A program made the position numbers and the translations under genes. Below the pieces are notes generated by a model. The model had not been told where the DNA came from and searched no databases. It worked only from the letters and a program-made list of their open reading frames with translations. Positions 1-4,702 of a stretch of 12,509 nucleotides of DNA are shown here, one piece after another. This DNA comes from Gammaproteobacteria bacterium (GTDB lineage: Bacteria > Pseudomonadota > Gammaproteobacteria > Nitrosococcales > Methylophagaceae). The number at the start of each line of letters is the position of its first letter. Position 1 is the stretch's first letter. The stretch is taken from NCBI GenBank assembly GCA_002402245.1, contig NVVP01000024.1, forward strand, positions 6,360 through 18,868. The letters run 5' to 3'.

Positions 1-11
1 CGACTGTCAGA

Positions 12-87
12 ACCCAACGTTTAAGCTGAGGGGCTTTGAAGAAAAAAATCACGGCTTCGAAAGTCCCTCTCTAGCTGTTTATTAGAC
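12..87 (-). other. attC recombination site 1
   Basis: Bases 23-40 and 59-80 form a long imperfect stem (AGCTGAGGGGCTTTGAAG against its near reverse complement). On the minus strand the outer core is GTTGGGT (18-12), a perfect GTTRRRY. The inner core is GTCTAAT (87-81), which departs from RYYYAAC at its last base. The site closes the lipoprotein cassette, and the next cassette starts at base 17 and runs out of the window. Confidence 0.75.
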
Positions 88-109
88 ATTTTGGAACGTA
101 ATTTTGTAG

Positions 110-565
110 TTAAGTGGTGAAAGTATAGACATAAATAAACCCTTGTTTCTTATCGAGATAAATCCAACCATTGTAACTATTAAAATAACTTTTGGTTTCG
201 TAAAGCATGGTATTAGAAAAACTAGATTCCTTAAGCCACCAGCTTTGGCTTGATTTCGGTTCGGAATAACGTGTCGAGTTATTGTAAGGTCTATTAAGAC
301 CTTTGCACCAATGCTTAATGACATTTGGTTTGACTTCGATTCGTAGATAAAACTTAAAATCTGTTGGGCCTAAATCCCCGCCTTGGCCCTGAACTTCTTC
401 AATGTAATTTACGCTAATAATCTCAGATGGTAAATTGATGTTTCTTTCTATAAGACGTTTTATTACCTGTAATTTTTCTTCGGGTGTTCTGGGTAAGTCA
501 TTTGTAGACTCGCTACAACCGTAAAAAAGGATTGATACTAAAAGTAATAGGAGTTTTATATTCAT
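110..565 (-). CDS. Putative lipoprotein, cassette-borne, unknown function
   Basis: A 151-residue protein with a short N-terminal hydrophobic segment (residues 3-15) ending at FYGC with Cys17. This fits a lipoprotein signal, although Phe at the -3 position is not the commonest choice. The rest is a soluble, Tyr- and Asn-rich domain with Trp-rich stretches (residues 86, 109-110 and 134), and I do not recognise a family. The ATG lies 19 bases after the cassette start at 584 and the stop lies 22 bases before attC 1, a normal layout. No convincing Shine-Dalgarno sequence precedes the start, so expression may depend on transcription from upstream cassettes. The AT-rich composition is typical of cassettes. 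Confident that it is a gene; function unknown. Confidence 0.7.
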   Translation of the reverse strand: MNIKLLLLLVSILFYGCSESTNDLPRTPEEKLQVIKRLIERNINLPSEIISVNYIEEVQGQGGDLGPTDFKFYLRIEVKPNVIKHWCKGLNRPYNNSTRYSEPKSSQSWWLKESSFSNTMLYETKSYFNSYNGWIYLDKKQGFIYVYTFTT

Positions 566-578
566 TGTTTATTATTTC

Positions 579-677
579 ATCTAACGCCCTGTTAACAGGC
601 GAAGAATAGTTGGTTAAAAGGGCGACGAAGGAGAAAAAGCCAACTGTTTTTTGTCCCTGTTGAATTGCTTGTTATGT
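579..677 (-). other. attC recombination site 2
   Basis: The arms around 596-616 and 640-661 pair imperfectly (for example ATAGTTGG at 607-614 with CCAACTGT). On the minus strand the site runs from ACATAAC (677-671) to GTTAGAT (585-579), a perfect GTTRRRY. It contains the palindrome CTGTTAACAG at 589-598. It closely resembles the site at 1788-1885, sharing the palindrome and the CGACGAAGGAG segment. The promoter of the toxin-antitoxin pair overlaps its inner core. Confidence 0.85.
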
Positions 678-693
678 GCCACTACGCTACCAT
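665..693 (+). promoter_or_regulatory. Probable yefM-yoeB promoter
   Basis: TTGCTT (665-670) and TACCAT (688-693) are separated by 17 bases, an acceptable sigma-70 pair. The -10 box runs into the TGTACA operator, so repressor binding would block polymerase. The -35 box lies beside the inner core of attC 2, giving this cassette a promoter independent of the array. Confidence 0.45.
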
Positions 694-712
694 GTACAAA
701 TTAACGTACATG
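691..712 (+). promoter_or_regulatory. YefM-type operator (paired TGTACA palindromes)
   Basis: CATGTAC (691-697) and GTACATG (706-712) form an inverted repeat. Within it lie a perfect TGTACA (693-698) and a near copy CGTACA (705-710), with centres exactly 12 bases apart. The E. coli yefM-yoeB operator is known to have TGTACA-core palindromes with the same centre spacing, so this is very probably where the YefM/YoeB complex represses its own operon. Confidence 0.75.
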
Positions 713-730
713 AACACTTTGGAGATTAAC

Positions 731-982
731 ATGGATGCAATAAGTTATACCTCAGCTAGAGCCAACTTAGCAAGTACTATGGCGCATGTTTGTAACGACC
801 ACGCCCCAATTATTATTACCCGTAAAAGTGAAGATCCTGTTGTTATGATGTCTTTGGAAGACTACAACGCAATGCAGGAAACTACATATTTACTCAGATC
901 CCCAGCAAATGCTAGAGTTCTTTTAGAGTCTATTGCTGAACTTGAATCTGGCAATGGAACTGAAAGAGAGCTCCTTGAATGA
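731..982 (+). CDS. yefM: YefM-family antitoxin (Phd/YefM)
   Basis: An 83-residue antitoxin that binds and neutralises the YoeB toxin and represses the operon. The N-terminal Phd/YefM DNA-binding region (residues 1-55; ISYTSARANL near the start, VVMMSLEDYNAM in the middle) is followed by the toxin-wrapping tail with the typical LLRSPANARVLLESI stretch (residues 54-68). Length and sequence follow E. coli YefM closely from recall. The start at 731 is chosen over an upstream in-frame ATG at 665 because GGAG (721-724) sits 6 bases before it, the 83-residue length matches the family, and the extra N-terminus would cross the operator. The stop overlaps yoeB by 4 bases (ATGA). It is transcribed against the cassette orientation. 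Confidence 0.93.
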   Translation: MDAISYTSARANLASTMAHVCNDHAPIIITRKSEDPVVMMSLEDYNAMQETTYLLRSPANARVLLESIAELESGNGTERELLE

Positions 983-1239
983 AACTAACTTTCTCAACTA
1001 AAGCTTGGGAACAATACCTTTACTGGCAAACAACAGACAAAAAAATATTAAAACGTATTAATTTTCTCATTAAAGATATTCAGAGAACTCCCAATGAAGG
1101 TATTGGCAAACCAGAACCTCTTAAACATGGATTATCAGGATATTGGTCTCGTCGTATAAATGATGAACATAGAATTGTTTATAAGCGACAAGACGACTCT
1201 ATTTTAATTGCTCAACTCCGATATCATTACGGCACATAA
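979..1239 (+). CDS. yoeB: YoeB-family toxin, ribosome-dependent mRNA endonuclease
   Basis: An 86-residue RelE-superfamily toxin that, in characterised members, cleaves mRNA in the ribosomal A site and is held inactive by YefM. The catalytic residues of E. coli YoeB align without gaps: Glu46 in KPEPLKH, Arg65 in EHRIVY, and His83-Tyr84 in RYHY. Two extra residues (Gly-Thr) follow the usual C-terminus. All key residues are intact, so the toxin should be active. It overlaps yefM by 4 bases and is translationally coupled to it. Its TAA stop (1237-1239) lies inside the core of attC 3, so the gene fills the cassette to its edge. Such pairs in cassette arrays are thought to stabilise the array against loss; that role here is inferred. 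Confidence 0.95.
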   Translation: MKLTFSTKAWEQYLYWQTTDKKILKRINFLIKDIQRTPNEGIGKPEPLKHGLSGYWSRRINDEHRIVYKRQDDSILIAQLRYHYGT

Positions 1240-1335
1240 CGCCAACATATGGGGCGGCTGTAACAGAGCGAGGAACGAGTGGTGTGTAAGCCGTCCCAGC
1301 AACCGCAGGTTGCGAACATGATGTTTTTGTTAAGT
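1234..1335 (-). other. attC recombination site 3
   Basis: AAC+AACAT (1238-1240, 1244-1248) pairs with ATGTT+GTT (1321-1325, 1329-1331) around three unpaired bases on each side, as in the unpaired central spacer of folded attC sites. An inner stem pairs GGGGCGGCTGTA (1251-1262) with the AAGCCGTCCC segment near 1288-1297. Minus-strand cores are ACTTAAC (1335-1329) and GTTATGT (1240-1234). Its sequence differs from sites 2 and 4. Stop codons of both flanking genes lie in its cores. Confidence 0.85.
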
Positions 1336-1779
1336 GTTTCCATGATGAGAGATACTTTTATACAATGTGCTAAAGCCCTCAATATCATTACTAAACTCCC
1401 AGCTTTTAATATATCTGTCTCCAGTGTTGATTGTAAATTTTGTAAGAATACCATTTTTAGTATGCTCTTTTGCGATCGTCATTTCCCCCCATGGAATGAA
1501 AAATGGGGTATCAGCACTATAAACAGAAATGGAAATACCCGATTCTAATTCCTTTATAACCATAGCGTCCCTGTATTTCTTAAGTTGCGTTCTCCCATAT
1601 AAAAAATAGTCGCAGCCAATAAATGAAAGAAAAGTAGATGGCAAGATGGAAAAGTACCATTCCAATCCAACGACAAAGAACGCTAAAAAAGATAACGAAA
1701 GCGCAAAGCAGATCAAGCCTTTCGATTTCATCTGTCCCTGAGCGGTTCGCAAAGATTCTTCGGTAAAGCGATATTCCAT
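1330..1779 (-). CDS. Two-helix membrane protein with possible bacterial PH-like domain
   Basis: A 149-residue cassette protein. Residues 22-38 and 42-61 are two hydrophobic segments forming a probable hairpin in the inner membrane. The remaining 85 residues (ISISVYSADTPFFIPW near 83-98, then a charged strand pattern and an amphipathic end near 130-144) look like a small beta-rich cytoplasmic domain of the bPH/YcxB-like type. That assignment rests on pattern only. The ATG is 14 bases from the cassette start at 1793 and the TAA stop (1332-1330) lies in the inner core of attC 3, so the gene spans its whole cassette. No clear ribosome-binding site. Possibly a helper or sensor; no function can be named. 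Confidence 0.65.
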   Translation of the reverse strand: MEYRFTEESLRTAQGQMKSKGLICFALSLSFLAFFVVGLEWYFSILPSTFLSFIGCDYFLYGRTQLKKYRDAMVIKELESGISISVYSADTPFFIPWGEMTIAKEHTKNGILTKFTINTGDRYIKSWEFSNDIEGFSTLYKSISHHGNT

Positions 1780-1787
1780 AGTTCTAC

Positions 1788-1885
1788 ACTTAACGCTCTG
1801 TTAACAGGCAAAAAACAGTTGGTTAAAATTATCGACGAAGGAGAAAAATCAACCGTTTTTGTCCTTGTTTAACAGCTTATTATAT
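1788..1885 (-). other. attC recombination site 4
   Basis: Closely related to site 2: shared CTGTTAACAG (1798-1807), a CAGTTGGTTAAAA segment, and CGACGAAGGAGAAAAA in the loop. On the minus strand the cores are ATATAAT (1885-1879, an AAT variant of the inner core) and GTTAAGT (1794-1788, perfect GTTRRRY). The arms around 1805-1824 and 1847-1870 pair imperfectly. It ends the HEPN-like cassette. Confidence 0.8.
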
Positions 1886-2752
1886 TTTTATTTCACTGAT
1901 TTCTTTTTCAATACCTCTAACTATTAATAAAAAAATTTTATTATGTATTGCAAAGAAATTTGTCCAATTTTCCTCACTCCACTTTTCTCGCAAAGTCAGA
2001 TGTTTACCATGAGCAAGAATATTCCTAAGGACATGTTCGTTATAGTCTCTACCAAGATCTTTCCCGATAGCTGAAATCATTTTGTTAACATCCTTTTTCT
2101 CCTCACGCTCACAAACTTCATTAAGCAGAGACTTAAGGGATTTTCTAATATCTGTCTTAGTTTTATCGTCACCAGCCCAATGATGCTCCAAGAAAGACCA
2201 CAATGCTAGCTCACTAACAAAGAGTGGTGAACGGCGAATATCACGTAAATAATCGAATATTGATTTATAGTAATTGGCTTTATCCGTGTCTAAAGCAACA
2301 ATATCGCGGCATAAATGAAAAAGTTTTTCTAGCTCTATTTTGTTTATATTGTTTAGATTGTATATATTATTTACTGTTTTACAATCTCCTTGTTGCATAT
2401 TCGGTGGCTGCTTTGTAACACATTCGCCAGTTTCTTGATTGAATATTAATAATCCTGGATTAGATATTTTAACGTCATATAGAGCCTCCGCGAGAACACA
2501 AAGAATCCTGCTAAAATAGTGTGCATTTTCTTGAGTTTCAAATTTATCGGTCGCAAAAAACCATAATGAATGATCGTATAAACCGATACTACGATGACAC
2601 ATATCATAGAAAATAGCGCCCTCTGAACCCAACTCTGTATCGCCAGAAACTAAAGTCTCTGCATTATAAATATTAAAACCATTACAGGATAAATTGGATA
2701 TCTTCGAATTTACAGGAGTAATTAACCAAAAGTATTTAAAGAACCTCTGCAC
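1880..2752 (-). CDS. Cassette-borne protein with HEPN-type R-x4-H motif (possible ribonuclease)
   Basis: A 290-residue protein with no signal peptide or membrane segment. The N-terminal half (1-115) is an unrecognised domain with an aromatic YDHSLWFFATDKF stretch (59-71). An Asn-rich linker near 127-138 leads to a helical C-terminal half. This ends with RNILAH (Arg243 to His248), the R-x4-6-H motif of HEPN domains, in a helix preceded by KDLGRDYNEH. HEPN proteins are often RNases in toxin-antitoxin, abortive-infection and CRISPR systems; N-terminal sensor plus C-terminal HEPN is a common anti-phage layout. The start is GTG at 2752 with GGAGAG at 2763-2758, 5 bases away. It is the first cassette behind the promoter at 2824-2852. 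Its stop lies in the inner attC 4 core. The function is inferred from one motif. Confidence 0.6.
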   Translation of the reverse strand: MQRFFKYFWLITPVNSKISNLSCNGFNIYNAETLVSGDTELGSEGAIFYDMCHRSIGLYDHSLWFFATDKFETQENAHYFSRILCVLAEALYDVKISNPGLLIFNQETGECVTKQPPNMQQGDCKTVNNIYNLNNINKIELEKLFHLCRDIVALDTDKANYYKSIFDYLRDIRRSPLFVSELALWSFLEHHWAGDDKTKTDIRKSLKSLLNEVCEREEKKDVNKMISAIGKDLGRDYNEHVLRNILAHGKHLTLREKWSEENWTNFFAIHNKIFLLIVRGIEKEISEIKI

Positions 2753-2767
2753 CTTAACTCTCCGAAA

Positions 2768-2815
2768 ATATAACTAGTTATTAACGGGAATAAATTTTCC
2801 CTGTAATTCTTATAC
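2768..2815 (-). other. Short attC-like or attI-like boundary site
   Basis: The minus-strand core GTTATAT (2774-2768) marks the start of the HEPN-like cassette and is complementary to the inner core of attC 4. A hairpin joins ATATAAC...TTATTAACGGGAA (2768-2791) with TTTTCCCTGTAATT and CTTATAC (2796-2815). At 48 bases it is shorter than usual for attC, and its far core lacks the AAC triplet. It may be a degraded attC or the relic of an attI site at the proximal end of the array. Confidence 0.4.
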
Positions 2816-2823
2816 ATATAAGG

Positions 2824-2852
2824 ACTATAACGCCTAGTAAGTCGATAATCAA
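2824..2852 (-). promoter_or_regulatory. Promoter reading into the cassette array (Pc-like)
   Basis: On the minus strand TTGATT (2852-2847) and TATAGT (2829-2824) are separated by exactly 17 bases: 4/6 and 5/6 matches to the sigma-70 consensus. Transcription would start near 2817, cross the boundary site and enter the GTG-initiated gene at 2752. This is the position a cassette promoter would take. The rest of 2775-2962 holds no gene, only a weak AT-rich hairpin (2938-2954). Confidence 0.55.
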
Positions 2853-2962
2853 GGTGAAACCATGCGTTGAAAGCAGCTATATTTTAAGTACTATTTCGGT
2901 GAGGAGTAGTTGGCTTTATCTATACATGGAAAAGTTAAAATAGAGTTACTATTTCCTACTAC

Positions 2963-3580
2963 TTAATAAAGATCACTTCGCTTGACTGGTTTAATGGCCT
3001 GAATGATATTCTTCTTTAAAATAACATCAGTGCCAATACGTAGTATCAAGGCGGGAAGGGCTATTGAGGCGTGAATTAGCATCGAGATAGCGGCATATAC
3101 ACCGAACTCAAAGGTTCTAATAACACTGGGCCGCTTATTCGCTTTTACTTCAACAACATCATTCTTTATTTCAGCAATGCTTGACCATTTTTCATCATCA
3201 ATCGCTTGTCGTGTTTTAGAGGGGTATAAGTTGTTGCTTTGGCAGCCTCGGCCAAAAGCTATCCACATACGTTTTGGTTCTAATACTAAGCCGGTCGATA
3301 GGGCGATGAGGTTCATTGTGCCTAACAAGGGGCTGCTTAAGAAAGAACCGGTGCCGAGTTCCCATGCACTGACTTCACCTTCGCCAATACGGCCGACACT
3401 ATAGCCGGTGATTAAGTGGTGAATATCATGATATTTAAGGTAGGTGTGCCTAGCGTCGATATTGGGCAGTGGTACAAGTAGGCAGCCGGTATACACGGGT
3501 ACGGTGCAGGGTCTTTTGCCTAGTTCTTTGCCAAAGCCAACACGGGCATAAAATTGCTCTAATTCTTGTTCAATAGACAT
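2963..3580 (-). CDS. Coq4-like protein
   Basis: A 205-residue protein resembling the COQ4 family of ubiquinone biosynthesis. The family's signature, HDxxHx11E, is present in full: His51-Asp52-Ile-His-His55, then 11 residues to Glu67 (context YHDIHHLITGYSVGRIGEGE). In eukaryotic Coq4 this motif binds a metal ion and the protein acts in assembly and/or C1 decarboxylation during ubiquinone synthesis. A hydrophobic segment near 157-182 could attach the C-terminus to the membrane. No other ubiquinone gene is nearby, so the role in this cell is open; a relative acting on another prenyl or fatty lipid is possible. It follows the DUF1456 gene by 46 bases with no obvious terminator and may be last in that operon. 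No clear Shine-Dalgarno precedes the ATG. Confidence 0.7.
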   Translation of the reverse strand: MSIEQELEQFYARVGFGKELGKRPCTVPVYTGCLLVPLPNIDARHTYLKYHDIHHLITGYSVGRIGEGEVSAWELGTGSFLSSPLLGTMNLIALSTGLVLEPKRMWIAFGRGCQSNNLYPSKTRQAIDDEKWSSIAEIKNDVVEVKANKRPSVIRTFEFGVYAAISMLIHASIALPALILRIGTDVILKKNIIQAIKPVKRSDLY

Positions 3581-3626
3581 AGTTATATTGAGTATTGAAC
3601 AAGTTTAGAGGCTGGCATTTTATTGT

Positions 3627-4151
3627 TTAATCTTCTTCGCTTTTATCTTCGATTACATCCGCGGCGTCTTCATCTTCATCGATATATTCATCATCAGGGC
3701 GTTGTTGTAGTTGCACGCCGTGAAGGAAGTTACGTAAGATTTGGTCTTTGCAAACACGGAAGTGTTTATGGTCTGGACGACGGAAAAAAGCACTTAGCTC
3801 GTGACGACTAATACGTAAGTCAGCTAGCATTAGAAGGGCTAAAATATCATCATCTTTTAGGTTTAAGGCGATCTTTAACTTTCTAAAGATAATGTTATTG
3901 TTAATTTTCTTTTCTGGCTTAGGTTGTTCACCTTCGCGTTTGCCACGGTTAACATTAATTAAGCCGTTAAGAAAGGTAGCCAGTTGCACGTCACTACAGT
4001 TTTTATAGTCTTCATCAGTTTCTTTTTTTAGGAAGCTGCTGATTTGTTCACGACTAACGGTAGACTCTGCTTCTGCAAAGATCTTAATCATTTTATTGTC
4101 GTTAAAGTCGAAGGCATAGCGAAGTCGACGAAGGATGTCATTATTAGTCAC
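3627..4151 (-). CDS. DUF1456 (YehS-type) protein
   Basis: A 174-residue protein of the DUF1456 family (E. coli YehS). It has two tandem copies of the family unit: residues 1-66, opening with TNNDILRRLRYAFDFND, and about 84-150, opening with NNIIFRKLKIALNLKDDD. Each copy has the helical ISRxELSxFxR-type segment (ISSFLKK and ELSAFFRR). An acidic tail (residues 152-174, rich in Asp/Glu) follows, longer than in YehS as I recall it. The start is the GTG at 4151: it gives the canonical TNNDILRR N-terminus and has AGGA at 4162-4159, 7 bases away. Extending to an ATG at 4220 would overlap the upstream membrane-protein gene and add non-family residues. Biochemical role unknown; soluble and cytoplasmic. 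Confidence 0.88.
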   Translation of the reverse strand: MTNNDILRRLRYAFDFNDNKMIKIFAEAESTVSREQISSFLKKETDEDYKNCSDVQLATFLNGLINVNRGKREGEQPKPEKKINNNIIFRKLKIALNLKDDDILALLMLADLRISRHELSAFFRRPDHKHFRVCKDQILRNFLHGVQLQQRPDDEYIDEDEDAADVIEDKSEED

Positions 4152-4164
4152 AAAAAATTCCTGA

Positions 4165-4452
4165 TTACAGTGGCCAGAGTGCGATTCCGAGAATAAGGAA
4201 CCGAATAAATAAGAGTGCACATAATAGTGTGCTTAAAGCATAGAGTGAGCGTAGGCCAAATTGGGCTATATTTTTGATGCCGATATAGACCGCGATAGCA
4301 GTAATAAATACACAAAACTCACTGAGTACTAATGAGGTGAGTAGGGGTAATACTGTTATTCCATCAGAATTTGGCTGACTTCCTTGCAGGACGAGTAGCA
4401 AAAAGACAGAGCTTAATCCGAGTGCAATATAAGGGAAGTGGAGTGTTTTCAT
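4165..4452 (-). CDS. Small three-helix membrane protein, unknown
   Basis: A 95-residue hydrophobic protein with three probable membrane segments at about residues 5-22, 34-58 and 68-93, separated by a polar loop (QGSQPNSDG, 23-31) and a basic loop near Lys60-Arg68. I do not recognise the family. It starts 6 bases after the stop of the 56-residue single-helix gene and ends 13 bases before the GTG of the DUF1456 gene, so it is very likely co-transcribed with both. The loop charges suggest an N-terminus outside the cytoplasm. Confidence 0.65.
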   Translation of the reverse strand: MKTLHFPYIALGLSSVFLLLVLQGSQPNSDGITVLPLLTSLVLSEFCVFITAIAVYIGIKNIAQFGLRSLYALSTLLCALLFIRFLILGIALWPL

Positions 4453-4458
4453 GGTGCC

Positions 4459-4629
4459 TTAGTCAGTTACGGCATCTTCAGCGGCAGCAGCGACTTCTTC
4501 AACTGGTGCTGGACCTGCACTTTCTGCTACATTTAGCATGGTATTTAATACTAAAGTGACGACACCAAATAGAACGATAAAAACAATAATGCTACCGATA
4601 AGAAATTTGCCTGATTTTTGAACATCCAT
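4459..4629 (-). CDS. Small single-pass membrane protein (56 residues), unknown
   Basis: A short gene beginning MDVQKSGKFLIGSIIVFIVL. A basic N-terminus (Lys5, Lys8) is followed by one hydrophobic helix at residues 9-28 and an Ala/Glu/Pro-rich acidic tail (35-56, with PAPVEEVAAAAEDA). The positive-inside rule puts the N-terminus in the cytoplasm and the acidic tail in the periplasm. A modest GGGTG motif lies just upstream of the ATG. It sits 6 bases ahead of the three-helix gene, behind a perfect TATAAT box at 4671-4666. The tight spacing and coherent protein architecture argue that it is real. No function can be assigned. Confidence 0.6.
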   Translation of the reverse strand: MDVQKSGKFLIGSIIVFIVLFGVVTLVLNTMLNVAESAGPAPVEEVAAAAEDAVTD

Positions 4630-4665
4630 AATTACACCCGAGCTTATGAAATAATAAAGACGCTG

Positions 4666-4694
4666 ATTATACGGGGATAATAGCTATTGATGAA
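4666..4694 (-). promoter_or_regulatory. Candidate promoter for the 4629-2963 operon
   Basis: A perfect TATAAT (4671-4666, minus strand) lies 37 bases before the ATG at 4629. With a 17-base spacer the -35 position holds TTCATC (4694-4689), a poor match. It lies in the 73-base gap after the dehydrogenase gene, so the four downstream genes can be transcribed separately from it. Confidence 0.4.
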
Positions 4695-4702
4695 ATTGTT
4701 CG

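Larger units (their letters stand above)
12..2815 (-). mobile_element. Integron gene-cassette array without integrase (CALIN-like)
   Basis: Four attC-like sites and one short site separate four single-module cassettes, at about 18-584, 585-1239, 1240-1793 and 1794-2773. Orientation was chosen on the minus strand for two reasons. Read that way, the terminal cores are GTTGGGT, GTTAGAT, GTTATGT, GTTAAGT and GTTATAT, all with the GTT triplet at which integron integrases cut. Also, three of the four genes then start just after a core and end at the next attC, the usual cassette layout. Each cassette's first core is the reverse complement, fully or nearly, of the inner core of its own attC, as expected for a recombined circle. 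No integrase gene lies in the window; the array continues beyond the left edge. Seen: cores and stems. Inferred: mobility. Confidence 0.8.

Noticed and set aside
665..730. Longer antitoxin start at 665
   Set aside because: It lacks a ribosome-binding site, would cover the promoter and operator, and exceeds the 83-residue YefM length.
12..2815. Reading the cassette array on the plus strand
   Set aside because: This would give ATT or CTT at three of the five outer cores and put three of four genes backwards; the minus-strand reading gives GTT everywhere and normal cassette layout.
2938..2954. Terminator after the Coq4-like gene
   Set aside because: The 6-base stem is entirely weak (AAATAG/CTATTT) and the T-run is interrupted, so it is too weak to call.
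4152..4220. Longer ATG start for the DUF1456 gene
   Set aside because: It would overlap the upstream membrane-protein gene and add residues foreign to the family; the GTG at 4151 has a good ribosome-binding site.
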